Shown here: piece by piece, positions 8,661 to 17,368 of the stretch
Numbering within the stretch: position 1 is the first letter of the stretch
How the letters are laid out: every line of letters begins with the position of its first letter
Source of the DNA: Desulfonema limicola
GTDB taxonomy: Bacteria; Desulfobacterota; Desulfobacteria; Desulfobacterales; RPRI01
Assembly (NCBI GenBank): GCA_020723255.1
Contig: DYJH01000017.1
Span: 1 to 36,315, forward strand
Reading direction: 5' to 3'
DNA: 36,315 nt
Position numbers and translations under genes: made by a program
Notes under the pieces: generated by a model
The model's input: only the letters and a program-made list of their open reading frames with translations
Told to the model about the DNA's origin: nothing
The model's database searches: none

Positions 8661-8935
8661 CAAGATTCCTTTTTACTATAAGCTTGCTTGAGATCTTTAT
8701 ATATCTGCTGGGCCCGTTCGGAAAGAAAAATCGGCACCGCCATTTTGCACGATGTGGGGATGAACGCTTTGATGCGGTTTTTCAGCATTGGCGTATGATT
8801 TAGCAGTGGTGAAATTCTGGATATCCAATGTGGGTGACTGGTTATTATATCTATTGCACTTTTTATAAAATATCTTAATGCCTTTTTCGGCAAATGCAAT
8901 GTTCGTCGAACAAGCTGGGATAGTCTTTTTTTCAT
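8660..8935 (-). CDS. small basic protein, translationally coupled to the WbdA-like gene
   Basis: This 91-residue protein is rich in Lys and Arg (MKKRLSQLVRRTLHLPKKAL start) and ends with LSERAQQIYKDLKQAY. It is not recognised as a family with a known function. Its last codon overlaps the start of the WbdA-like gene (TGATG), so the two are translated together. Similar basic helical stretches ending in an LS-x-RA-x-x-IY-x-DL pattern occur, from memory, as linkers in multi-domain glycosyltransferases, so it may be a detached linker module that binds the polymerase or the membrane surface. That is inference. No transmembrane helix is evident. Confidence 0.65.
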   Translation of the reverse strand: MKKRLSQLVRRTLHLPKKALRYFIKSAIDIITSHPHWISRISPLLNHTPMLKNRIKAFIPTSCKMAVPIFLSERAQQIYKDLKQAYSKKES

Positions 8936-8971
8936 AGTCTGGTTAAAATTCGTTAACTTTATTAATGAACA

Positions 8972-9925
8972 TCACACTTCTTCCCAATCCAAACCTTCAT
9001 AAAGTGGTCTTGCGCGATCATATGCCCAATTGGTAACTTCATGTAAAAAAACGCTTTCCTGGCATATCTCAGGAAATATATCAACACCAACATCGTTACG
9101 CATAAAAACAACATTGAATCCGTATCTATTGGCTCCAATAAGTCGATATCCTTTCTCTTTGGCAAGTTTAACAAAAGCAGGCAGGGATGCACCAGCGTAC
9201 CAAGCCAAACCATATTTGGGATCTTCCAGGCTCTTGTATTTAAAATCAGGACGATAAGGCACCGTCACAGATGCTGTACAGCGCCATACTCCCTGTATTT
9301 CAACCATAACAACCCTTGGCGTTACGACATCAATGGCCTTCCATAGCCAGTAGTCAATGCCGTCAACGTCAATAGCAAGAAAATCAATCTCACCCTCAAA
9401 GCCGTGCCTTCTTATTATATCGTTCACATTTTCGGCTGTGATCCATTCGTTAACGATAGGAGGAGGAAGGAGAAACGTGTCGGGATGCTTAGCGTAATAT
9501 TCCCTCGCAAAATCAGCTTTGGCTTTGTCCCCTTCAGCCATTAATACATGCCAACCGTGGTTTATTACTAGATTTGCAGTGCTGCACTCCTTACCGTTTC
9601 CAACACAAATTTCGACGGCTTTCTTATTGCTTATTCCTATCAATGAATAGATATACCACAAAATCCCATCTTCACTATTTTGGGAATTATTCCTGAATTC
9701 CACTTCTCCAAATGAAAGCCTTTTACCTTGTTCGTAGAGTTGACGGTATTTCAAAGATAGAAGAATTTGAGTGCCTTTATCAACATAGCCCGATACATAG
9801 TTTGAACACCAGCCAATCGGATATGGTTCAGATTTTGTTTCCATCAGAGCATCTAATTTTTTGCTGAGATCCGAATTTTTGAGTAATTTATTGATCATGA
9901 TATAGATTTGCGTCTTAAGACCCAT
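8972..9925 (-). CDS. FkbM-like SAM-dependent methyltransferase-related protein
   Basis: This 317-residue protein has a SQNSEDGILWYIYSLIG segment (~80-96), a glycine-containing VEICVGNGKE motif in the SAM-binding position, a MAEGD acidic loop and a DFLAIDVDGIDYWLW segment. These resemble FkbM-family methyltransferases of surface-glycan clusters. FkbM proteins O-methylate sugars or polyketides. The glycine motif is less canonical than in the other methyltransferases here, so activity is likely but unproven. It lies between wzt and the 91-residue gene. Confidence 0.72.
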   Translation of the reverse strand: MGLKTQIYIMINKLLKNSDLSKKLDALMETKSEPYPIGWCSNYVSGYVDKGTQILLSLKYRQLYEQGKRLSFGEVEFRNNSQNSEDGILWYIYSLIGISNKKAVEICVGNGKECSTANLVINHGWHVLMAEGDKAKADFAREYYAKHPDTFLLPPPIVNEWITAENVNDIIRRHGFEGEIDFLAIDVDGIDYWLWKAIDVVTPRVVMVEIQGVWRCTASVTVPYRPDFKYKSLEDPKYGLAWYAGASLPAFVKLAKEKGYRLIGANRYGFNVVFMRNDVGVDIFPEICQESVFLHEVTNWAYDRARPLYEGLDWEEV

Positions 9926-10026
9926 ATTATCACCTCTCTGTTAACTTATTCGCGGTGTTGAGGTTCGGATTATCATAAACATAGGCGCATTCAACAAGCA
10001 ATCTCATTGATTAAAGCATCATCATC

Positions 10027-11274
10027 CTATAGATTAGAGTGGCCGGCAGAAAAAGTATGCTGAGTTGACAGTGTGGCATCCAGAGAAACACAACCTACAA
10101 AATCGGGTTTTTTTGTATTAAGAACAGAGAAAACAAACCCCCCATCGCGCCATTCATAATTATCAGCCAAATGTGATTCCTTCTTTGAAATCGCAGTGGA
10201 TATGGAATAGTTGCCTTTCCCCAGATTCATTTCAAATTGAAAACAACAGACCAGCTGATCTTTCGCCGACAAATGCCGAATGGGTTGTCCCAGCAGGTAA
10301 CTATTGATGCCATACATTATCTGGCCGAGGCGATCCTTGATCATAAACCCCACAACGGCTTCTGCAACCGGTTTGTTGACTTTAATTCTGATCTCCAGCG
10401 TTACCGGCGTTCCGGTTTCAACCCCCTCCACCGGTTTCCCCTCCTTGCTGAGAAGCCGAATTTCAAAGACGCTCATTTCGCCACCGCCGGAAATAGTCTG
10501 AACCTTTCCATAAGCCTGCCGCTCTTGCCGGATCAACGTCAAATCGCGTTCAGCCATCAGGGCATGGTAGAAATCCATGGCCTCTTCCGCAGGCCCTTCC
10601 TTGACGGCCTTCCCATTGTGCAACACCATAACCCGATCACAGATGGATTGGATAGCGCCCCGGTCATGGGAAACCAGAAGTAATGTTGTGCCTTCTTCCC
10701 GAAATTTGCGGATTCTGCTGAAGCTTTTATACTGAAAGTAGGAATCGCCCACCGAAAGCGCTTCATCAACAATCAGCAGGTCCGGCCTTTTCGCCGTGGC
10801 CACCGCAAAGGCAAGACGCATAAGCATACCGCTGGAGTAAGTCCGCACCGGCTGATCAATATAATCCCCTATTTCCGCGAAATCTTCTATTCCCGGCAGT
10901 AGAGATTGTATTTCATCCGCAAGGAAACCAAACAGTTGCCCGGCCATCACAACGTTTTGGCGACCGGTAAACTCAGGATGGAACCCCATGCCAAGTTCCA
11001 GAAGCGCCGCCACCCGGCCATTTATTTCAACGCTTCCCGTGGTCGGCTGCGTGGTGCCGGCAATGATCTTCAGCAAAGTGGACTTTCCCGCGCCATTCAT
11101 CCCGACAATTCCAATCGCCTCCCCGGCTTGAACCTGGCAATTCACATTCTGTAATGCCCAGTAAATACGATAGCGCGGGTGTGATGACGGCAAACACCAT
11201 TCTGCCAGGCGGGACCAGCGGCTAAAATATTGTTTATAAGCTTTTCCCAGATTATGAATGCGCAGAATCGTCAT
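10027..11274 (-). CDS. wzt: ABC transporter ATPase for polysaccharide export, with Wzt C-terminal cargo domain
   Basis: This 415-residue ATPase has Walker A GMNGAGKST, ABC signature SSGMLMRLAFA, Walker B LLIVDEALSVGD and H-loop SHD, all in the first ~235 residues. Residues ~265-415 form a beta-rich domain of the Wzt_C type. In E. coli O8/O9a this domain recognises the modified non-reducing end of the finished chain. The start chosen is the ATG at 11274, whose first base is the last base of the wzm stop codon (TGATG). A longer frame opening at 11376 would overlap wzm by about 100 bp and adds an unrelated Cys-rich stretch, so it was not used. It works with Wzm to export undecaprenyl-linked glycan across the inner membrane. 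Confidence 0.95.
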   Translation of the reverse strand: MTILRIHNLGKAYKQYFSRWSRLAEWCLPSSHPRYRIYWALQNVNCQVQAGEAIGIVGMNGAGKSTLLKIIAGTTQPTTGSVEINGRVAALLELGMGFHPEFTGRQNVVMAGQLFGFLADEIQSLLPGIEDFAEIGDYIDQPVRTYSSGMLMRLAFAVATAKRPDLLIVDEALSVGDSYFQYKSFSRIRKFREEGTTLLLVSHDRGAIQSICDRVMVLHNGKAVKEGPAEEAMDFYHALMAERDLTLIRQERQAYGKVQTISGGGEMSVFEIRLLSKEGKPVEGVETGTPVTLEIRIKVNKPVAEAVVGFMIKDRLGQIMYGINSYLLGQPIRHLSAKDQLVCCFQFEMNLGKGNYSISTAISKKESHLADNYEWRDGGFVFSVLNTKKPDFVGCVSLDATLSTQHTFSAGHSNL

Positions 11275-12071
11275 CAGATTTCGTCCACCATTTCGCCGGC
11301 CCGTTTTTTGTAAAGGCCGATCGCCAAAAGGCATACAACAATCGCAATCATTGCAGGCGGAATAAGTGTTGCCCACTCAGGCCATTGCCCATAAACAAGG
11401 ATCGACTGATACGCCGCCACAATAGATGCCATAGGATTCAACAGGATCAAAGGCTGTATGGATTTGGGTAATATTGATATGGGATACACGATGGGTGTAA
11501 ACCAAAACCAGAACTGAAGGACGATGCCAATAAACTGTCCTACATCACGAAAAAAAACATTCATGATACCAAAAACAACACCCAAGCCCATAGCTAATGC
11601 AATCTGTATGATTAAAACCAGAGGCAGCGCCAAAATTACCCATCCTGGAAATCTGCCGGTCACAATCAGAAAACAGAAAAACAATCCAAAACTGATTACA
11701 AAATTCACACCGGCATTCAATACAACAATCACCGGCAAACAGATGCGGGGGAAATTCAGTTTCTTGATCATGTTCGCATTTTCAAGAAAAACGGTTTGGC
11801 AGCGCCCGATAATTTCGGCAAACAATCCCCAGGTCAGTACACCCGCGCACAGGTATATGCTGTAAGCCAGCGTATCATTCATACCCGGCAGACGGGCTTT
11901 CATCAACTTGGAAAAAATAACAGTATAGATGAGGATAGTCGCCAGCGGATTCAAAACAGCCCAAAGGCTGCCCAGAATGGAATTGCGATATCGGGATTGA
12001 AATTCCCGTTGGACACTGCCCCATATGAACCCGCGATAAGACCAGATGGCCTTAAGTTGCATGTTAAACAT
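11274..12071 (-). CDS. wzm: ABC-2 type polysaccharide export permease
   Basis: This 265-residue integral membrane protein of the ABC2_membrane family has the usual amphipathic N-terminus with a WGSVQREFQSRYRNSILG gate-helix region (residues ~17-34) followed by about six hydrophobic segments. Length is typical for Wzm (~260). It overlaps the upstream acyltransferase gene by 8 bp and the downstream wzt by one base, so the three genes are probably translated as a unit. A truncated copy of its first ~33 codons lies at 1605-1763. Confidence 0.95.
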   Translation of the reverse strand: MFNMQLKAIWSYRGFIWGSVQREFQSRYRNSILGSLWAVLNPLATILIYTVIFSKLMKARLPGMNDTLAYSIYLCAGVLTWGLFAEIIGRCQTVFLENANMIKKLNFPRICLPVIVVLNAGVNFVISFGLFFCFLIVTGRFPGWVILALPLVLIIQIALAMGLGVVFGIMNVFFRDVGQFIGIVLQFWFWFTPIVYPISILPKSIQPLILLNPMASIVAAYQSILVYGQWPEWATLIPPAMIAIVVCLLAIGLYKKRAGEMVDEI

Positions 12072-13302
12072 GGGGAACTCCCGTTAGATAACCTTTCGCT
12101 AATTCTTTACCTTTGAGTCGAAATTTCAATTCAATAATCCGGTAAGTTATCTCGGACACAGCTATAATAATTGCAAGAGACAAAACTACAATAGCTATAT
12201 TGACCAACATTTTCTGAATATCTGAAAATTGCATGCCGCCATAGATCTCAGACCATAATTGCCTGATTATCCAAAAAACAATCAGGTGAGTTATGTATAT
12301 GGAGTATGATCTTGAACCAATATACAGCATCAAATTCCGACAGGGCGGCCAAATTCCGAAGCTTTTTTCACTCCGGACAGCAAGAAATATCAAAGCAGCC
12401 GAAATTGTTGCCAATAAACTAATGCCATATGTTTTTGCCTGGCTGCCGAACCCCTGTACGCAGGTTGACGAAAAAGGCAACAACAAAACTAAAATGAAAG
12501 ACAATATCAAAACACCGGTTTTATTTTTCAGGAATCTGTCAATGCCTGGTATATTCCCTCTGGTGACAGGGAGGAGCGCGAGCAAAATGCCCCAACAGAA
12601 ACCGTCGGCGCGAAAGAACCAGGCGTAAGTCCAATAGGGTCTCACCCAAAAAAACTGCGCGGCGATTAATATCACCATCAACCCGATTAACAAACGTTTT
12701 TTAAACAAAATGAATATAAAAGGAAAAACAATATAAAATTGTTCTTCGAAAGATAAACTCCAATAATGTCCATAGAAATAGTTTATCTTGCACCAAAACG
12801 CATCCGTAGGATTGGCATTACAGTAACCAGCATATAAGTTCAAAATGTTGGCGAACGATGCAACAATAGGAATCAAAATTCTCAAATGAAGGCGATGACC
12901 ATCCCAAAGCTCTCCGATAGCCAATAGATATAATACCACGATCAGAAGCCAGAAAAACGCTGCGGGAAGCAATCTGAATATCCGTTTGATCCAGAAAGAA
13001 ATCATTACAGATAGTCTGCTTGCGTTACTTGAAGAAAAAGAATTAGAGAGCGACCGGGTAATTACAAAGCCTGAAATCACAAAAAACAGGTCAACTCCTA
13101 CATTCCCGTCAAAAAAGTGAGCCAGCCAAGAGTATAATGCAGACGGGAATATTAATACTACCGCACAATGAACATACAAAACGAGTAAAATCGCGACGGC
13201 CCGCAATATTTCTATATTTTCATTTTTATTGTCGATGATCTGCTCATCCTGCATCATAAATATGACCCCAATCTTCAGATTCTTGTGACCCAATGGTTCA
13301 CG
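11976..13302 (-). repeat. direct repeat block, copy B (acyltransferase plus wzm 5' end)
   Basis: This is the counterpart of 1668-3005 in the same orientation. Here the permease is complete, so homology ends inside an intact gene, while copy A ends in a truncated one. This shows that copy A is the derived, broken end. Outside the block the flanks differ: a methyltransferase domain ends immediately upstream at 13315 here, whereas copy A has a GT2 gene between its methyltransferase and acyltransferase. Confidence 0.85.
12064..13257 (-). CDS. acyltransferase family 3 membrane protein (paralogue B)
   Basis: This polytopic acyltransferase-3 protein of about 397 residues has GVDLFFVISGF, GHYWSLSFEEQFYIVFP and an SRSYSIYITHL segment. 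It is about two-thirds identical to the 1756-2955 product. Alignment with that paralogue (MQD-x-QLIDNKNENIEILR) puts the start at one of the paired ATG codons at 13257/13254. A frame extending to 13293 adds 12 residues without a counterpart. GGGG lies 8 nt before the ATG at 13257. Its position directly before wzm and wzt suggests it acylates the chain before export. Two diverged copies may act on different positions. Confidence 0.9.
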   Translation of the reverse strand: MMQDEQIIDNKNENIEILRAVAILLVLYVHCAVVLIFPSALYSWLAHFFDGNVGVDLFFVISGFVITRSLSNSFSSSNASRLSVMISFWIKRIFRLLPAAFFWLLIVVLYLLAIGELWDGHRLHLRILIPIVASFANILNLYAGYCNANPTDAFWCKINYFYGHYWSLSFEEQFYIVFPFIFILFKKRLLIGLMVILIAAQFFWVRPYWTYAWFFRADGFCWGILLALLPVTRGNIPGIDRFLKNKTGVLILSFILVLLLPFSSTCVQGFGSQAKTYGISLLATISAALIFLAVRSEKSFGIWPPCRNLMLYIGSRSYSIYITHLIVFWIIRQLWSEIYGGMQFSDIQKMLVNIAIVVLSLAIIIAVSEITYRIIELKFRLKGKELAKGYLTGVPHV

Positions 13303-13314
13303 GCATTTATCAAA

Positions 13315-15609
13315 TTACACGGAGGGTTTTCTCGCGATAATCGCTTGGCTTTTCGGCATAAAATTATCCAAAATTTTCTTAATAATAGGCCCTTGTTCCG
13401 TCTCCAGTAACCGTTTCCATGTTTCTGTCCAACTTTGCAACAAAGGGTGCCATGGCGGGCAGAGATCCTGCTTGCAGGCCCAAAAAAATATCCACCAAAT
13501 GGACCAATAGAAGCCATAGTACTTGTGCTGCTCAACCACAAGGCCTGCATCCATTACCAACTGTTCAAATTCTTGCCGTCCAATCATCCGAACATGATTT
13601 GGTTTTTCAAAATATACTGGCGGAAGAAGATCTTTTTGTACGGTTTCTGCAACAGGATCCGGCACCGTAATCAGGTATTGCGCACCGGGCTTACCCACAC
13701 GAACCAAGTCTTTCAGCAGCGTTTTCGGATCATCGACGTGCTCCAAAATCTCCATCGCAATAATCTTTGACACCGAGACGCTTCTTATGGGCAGAGAGCT
13801 TGCATCACAAACAAAGGCCTTGACGGAGCTGGCCCGGCTATCCTTCAATCTTTCCATCATTGTTAAAACCTTTTTTGCATCGATATCGGTGAGAATAACT
13901 TCCGCACCCTGCATGGCGCAGAAATACGAAAAAGGACTGTCGCCGCAACCCGCATCGAGCACAACATCTTCGGGTAATATCTTAAAACCTTCGATCAACT
14001 CGGCTGTCTCTTGTTTAAACCAACCGCTTAACGAAGCATCAACCGATATCGTGTCAGGCCCTTCAGGATGTGATGAAACATTAGGATCAATTTCTTGATG
14101 AGGCTCCTGTACACCTGTTTTTCTATAGAAGGCATCCCCTTTTTGAAATAATTTTTTAAGCCGGACATATCCATTCCTTAAAAAATTGTGCAATCTTGGC
14201 GACCTTGCATTCACAGCCTTTCTAAAAAAAGCGCGTGTTGAAAGCAGTAAATTAACGTGCCGTGTTCTCAATAACTGTACCGACTTGAATGCCAAGCGCC
14301 ATATTTTTCTAAGATTGAAAATCAGCACGTCCTTATTCTTCAACCCGTGTTTACGAAACACGATTTTTAGTCTTTTTTTAACAACCGCTTCTGAACAATA
14401 TTTTTTCAGACTTTCGACAGCGCAAGCCGACATGAGCGAATAGCGGACAGGATCGTTTTTCGCCACATGATAACTTTCCAGATAAGCATTATACAGCGAT
14501 TCCCAATTGATTCGGTAGCGAAAGGTGCGCAAGGCCTGCCTGGGATCATGCGGCCAGTGTATCCACTCCATACTCGACTTTACGACAAAAGCATTGTCAT
14601 TATTGATATAATCTTCCATGGCCGTATGCGCCGGCGCAACGGCCGGCTTGCCCGCAGACATATATTCCATCAGCGGCAGACATTGACCTTCCCCATGCGC
14701 GGTGTTGACAATATAGGTTGATCCCGTGATGAGCTTGGCATAGTCATTATCATTCAAATAACCGTGCAAAGCAACCACACGGCATTTAAACGGCGCCAAT
14801 TTTTTTATCTCATGGATGACCATAGCGCGAATGGCCTCAAAATCGTAATAAGCCAGCTTCATGACCAGCGTCACATCCTCCACATTGCGAAACGCCCAGC
14901 AAAAGCCCCAAACCAGGTCCATCCAATTCTTCCGGCCGTCGTTGGGATTAAAAACAGTTGTGTAAATAATCCCTTTCAAATGGACGGTTATTTCTGCATC
15001 ATCATTCTGGGATGATCGCTCCTCGATAAAATCCGTCTTGCTTTCTTCGGATGCTGAGGGCGTGTCACATCCCTGAAAGTCGAGCAGTACGCCTTTAAAC
15101 GACAAATCAAATACTTGGGATTGGGCGGAGGTCCCGCCTTTTTTATAAAGCTTTATGTAATCATCCCAGACGGGAGCTGGGATTGACCAGACGGGAAAGT
15201 CTTTACCCATGGCCTGCCGGACGGCTCGAACAGAGAAGTTCGAATGGGTAACCGCGCAGCCATACTTGCTGAACACTGTCCGCCAGTCATTGCGCAGGTC
15301 TCCGCCCCATGTATCCGTCGGGACCGTCGCATACTCCCAGGCAAAGACGCATATCGTGGGACACTGAAGTTCTGTCGCCGTCTTAAAGGGCGGCGTAAAG
15401 GAAAAAAACAGGCAAAGCTCGTCCCTCGCCTGACATTCATGATAGATGACATCGACATCTCGTTCGGGGTTTCTAATCTCGATAACCGTGGCAAAAGTAC
15501 TGAGAACCTTCCGGTACTTTTCCAAAACGAAATAATAGCTATAATCTTTAGCGCCTATATTTGCCGCTATGCTGGCTTTCGTTTCCAATGAATGAACAAT
15601 AATTACCAT
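13315..15609 (-). CDS. fused glycosyltransferase and SAM methyltransferase
   Basis: In this 764-residue fusion, residues ~1-430 form a GT-B type glycosyltransferase related to the next gene, with EGQCLPLMEYMSAGKPAVAP carrying the E-x7-E motif. Residues ~430-520 are a basic helical linker. Residues ~524-764 are a class I methyltransferase with VVLDAGCGDS (~549-558), homologous to the stand-alone enzyme at 4108-4992. Adding a sugar and then methylating it in one polypeptide would suit a chain-terminating enzyme, as WbdD-type proteins cap O8/O9a chains, but there is no kinase domain here and capping is inference. The gene starts 2 nt after the stop of the paralogue at 15612. Confidence 0.88.
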   Translation of the reverse strand: MVIIVHSLETKASIAANIGAKDYSYYFVLEKYRKVLSTFATVIEIRNPERDVDVIYHECQARDELCLFFSFTPPFKTATELQCPTICVFAWEYATVPTDTWGGDLRNDWRTVFSKYGCAVTHSNFSVRAVRQAMGKDFPVWSIPAPVWDDYIKLYKKGGTSAQSQVFDLSFKGVLLDFQGCDTPSASEESKTDFIEERSSQNDDAEITVHLKGIIYTTVFNPNDGRKNWMDLVWGFCWAFRNVEDVTLVMKLAYYDFEAIRAMVIHEIKKLAPFKCRVVALHGYLNDNDYAKLITGSTYIVNTAHGEGQCLPLMEYMSAGKPAVAPAHTAMEDYINNDNAFVVKSSMEWIHWPHDPRQALRTFRYRINWESLYNAYLESYHVAKNDPVRYSLMSACAVESLKKYCSEAVVKKRLKIVFRKHGLKNKDVLIFNLRKIWRLAFKSVQLLRTRHVNLLLSTRAFFRKAVNARSPRLHNFLRNGYVRLKKLFQKGDAFYRKTGVQEPHQEIDPNVSSHPEGPDTISVDASLSGWFKQETAELIEGFKILPEDVVLDAGCGDSPFSYFCAMQGAEVILTDIDAKKVLTMMERLKDSRASSVKAFVCDASSLPIRSVSVSKIIAMEILEHVDDPKTLLKDLVRVGKPGAQYLITVPDPVAETVQKDLLPPVYFEKPNHVRMIGRQEFEQLVMDAGLVVEQHKYYGFYWSIWWIFFWACKQDLCPPWHPLLQSWTETWKRLLETEQGPIIKKILDNFMPKSQAIIARKPSV

Positions 15610-15611
15610 AA

Positions 15612-17309
15612 CTACTTGTCAATATTAAAGAATTTTTGCAGTTGCTCTTTTACAATGTGATTGGATGAATATTCTTTCATTTTCGACATGGCGGATTTTG
15701 CCATGTCCTGATAAACATCCGGTTGATTTTTGGCGATATTATAGCTTTGCCGGTAGGCATTTACCATAGACTCCCAGTCAATCCGATAACGCAGAGCTCT
15801 GAAGAGCTGGCGCGGGTCGTGCGGCCAGATGCCTGGTTCAACGCCAGATTGCACAATCAGGGAGGTCGAAGCAACTACGTAATCGGATAGCGCTGTATTG
15901 CAAGGCGCAATGGCCGGCTTGCCGCATGCCATAAATTCCATCAGAGGTAAACATAAACCCTCACACCGGGAAGTATTAACATAGAAAGACGTGGCAGCAA
16001 TCAGTTTCTCATATTCAATATCATCCAGATACCCATGCAGCGCTACAATCCGGCATTTAAAAGGCCACATCTGCTGGAGTAAAAAATGCAGTTTGCCAAG
16101 AAAAGATGCCAAAGAATGATGCGTCATTTTCAAAACCAGTGTTGCGTCATCCACGTCCTGAAATGCCAGGCAAAACCCTTTGACCATGTCCGCCCAGTTC
16201 TTGCGATCATCGCCCGGGTTAAATACTGACGTATAAATGACTCCATCCAGAAACACATTGCGTATAGATTTTCCGGGATCCTTTTCAGGTATTTTATGGC
16301 CGTTATTGCAATCAACCGACAATTCGATTGAACACAATCCTATACCCATCGAGCGGGGATCGTTTGCATCCGGAACCGGAGATAAATTCAGCCCGGAAAA
16401 TTTCAAAACATTTTCCGGCTTGTTTAATTGGAAGCTCAAGTCTGCTTCAGTAAAGCCTCCTTCAAGCTTTATAGTTTTTTTCTCATCGCCGAGGGAAACA
16501 AATATTTCTTTATTAGCATTGTGAGCATAACCGCAGACTAAGATTTTCAAATGAACAAGACCGATAAGCATGCAGGGCAACAGAACCCATGGTTTCTCAA
16601 TACGAGACCAGGTTCCCCACGGCTCGGCCTGATAAAATCCGCCCAGATAAGCGCTGAACTCGTCTTCCTGGCTGAATCCCAACCGAATTGTTTCACCTGC
16701 TGCCAAGCTTTTAATCTCGAAGCTATCAAAAGATTCCTTCAATTCGAATGAATCAGGCGTAATATTATAATTGCGGCTGTCGATAATATTGCCTTTGATG
16801 GATATTTCCCATTGATTCACTCCTGGCCCATCAGTTATCCGTCGTCTATAATCATCGAAGGCATCCCATACAGGCACTGGAATTGCTGCAACAGGAAAAT
16901 CCTGGCCCATGGCCTTTTTCACCGCATCCGCCGAGTATTGAGATAGCGTGATTGCCCGGCCATGATCCGCAAATACGTTTCGCCAGTCGTTCTTTAGGTC
17001 ATCATCCCACACTTCATCAGGTATGCGATCAAACTCCCACGCAAGCACACAGACTGTAGGGCAGCGCAAACCAACCGCCGATTTATTGGGAGGAGAAAAA
17101 GAGATAAAGACGCAGCTTTCCCCGCGTTTCAGGCAGTCATCATAGATGGCATCCACTTCCCGCCAGGGATCCTTTACAGCAATGACCTGTCCTAACTCCC
17201 GCAATACGGGGAGAAATCCCCTGAGCACAAAGTAATAGCTGTATTCCGGCATGCCCAGGCTAACATCAAGCTTTTCCTCGCTGATCTGGGAATAAACAAT
17301 GAACATCAT
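15612..17309 (-). CDS. glycosyltransferase with inserted DUF7024-like beta-sandwich domain
   Basis: This 565-residue protein is a tandem paralogue of the glycosyltransferase half of the neighbouring fusion. Residues ~1-185 and ~345-560 align (EYSYYFVL, FSPPNKSA, NDWRNVF, FPVAAIPVPVWD, GVIYTSVFNPGDDRKNW, FKCRIVALHGYLDD, EGLCLPLMEF, WPHDPRQ, YRIDWESMVNAY). Between them, residues ~207-333 form an extra beta-rich domain with GFYQAEPWGTWS and a closing DPRSMGIGLCSIEL, resembling DUF7024-type domains found appended to glycosyltransferases. The role of the inserted domain is unknown, with glycan binding a reasonable guess. The start is one of two adjacent ATG codons. Confidence 0.87.
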   Translation of the reverse strand: MMFIVYSQISEEKLDVSLGMPEYSYYFVLRGFLPVLRELGQVIAVKDPWREVDAIYDDCLKRGESCVFISFSPPNKSAVGLRCPTVCVLAWEFDRIPDEVWDDDLKNDWRNVFADHGRAITLSQYSADAVKKAMGQDFPVAAIPVPVWDAFDDYRRRITDGPGVNQWEISIKGNIIDSRNYNITPDSFELKESFDSFEIKSLAAGETIRLGFSQEDEFSAYLGGFYQAEPWGTWSRIEKPWVLLPCMLIGLVHLKILVCGYAHNANKEIFVSLGDEKKTIKLEGGFTEADLSFQLNKPENVLKFSGLNLSPVPDANDPRSMGIGLCSIELSVDCNNGHKIPEKDPGKSIRNVFLDGVIYTSVFNPGDDRKNWADMVKGFCLAFQDVDDATLVLKMTHHSLASFLGKLHFLLQQMWPFKCRIVALHGYLDDIEYEKLIAATSFYVNTSRCEGLCLPLMEFMACGKPAIAPCNTALSDYVVASTSLIVQSGVEPGIWPHDPRQLFRALRYRIDWESMVNAYRQSYNIAKNQPDVYQDMAKSAMSKMKEYSSNHIVKEQLQKFFNIDK

Positions 17310-17368
17310 TTTAACATATCACCTTGATGAAGGCATCGAGAACTTTGAAAAATGTTCCACTTATAACT

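Noticed and set aside
8962-9213. 83-codon minus-strand frame overlapping the FkbM-like gene
   Set aside because: It is fully within another frame of the longer gene and has no start signal or family resemblance.
10027-11376. Longer Wzt start at 11376
   Set aside because: It would overlap wzm by about 100 bp and add a Cys-rich tail unlike any Wzt. The TGATG-coupled ATG at 11274 fits the family.
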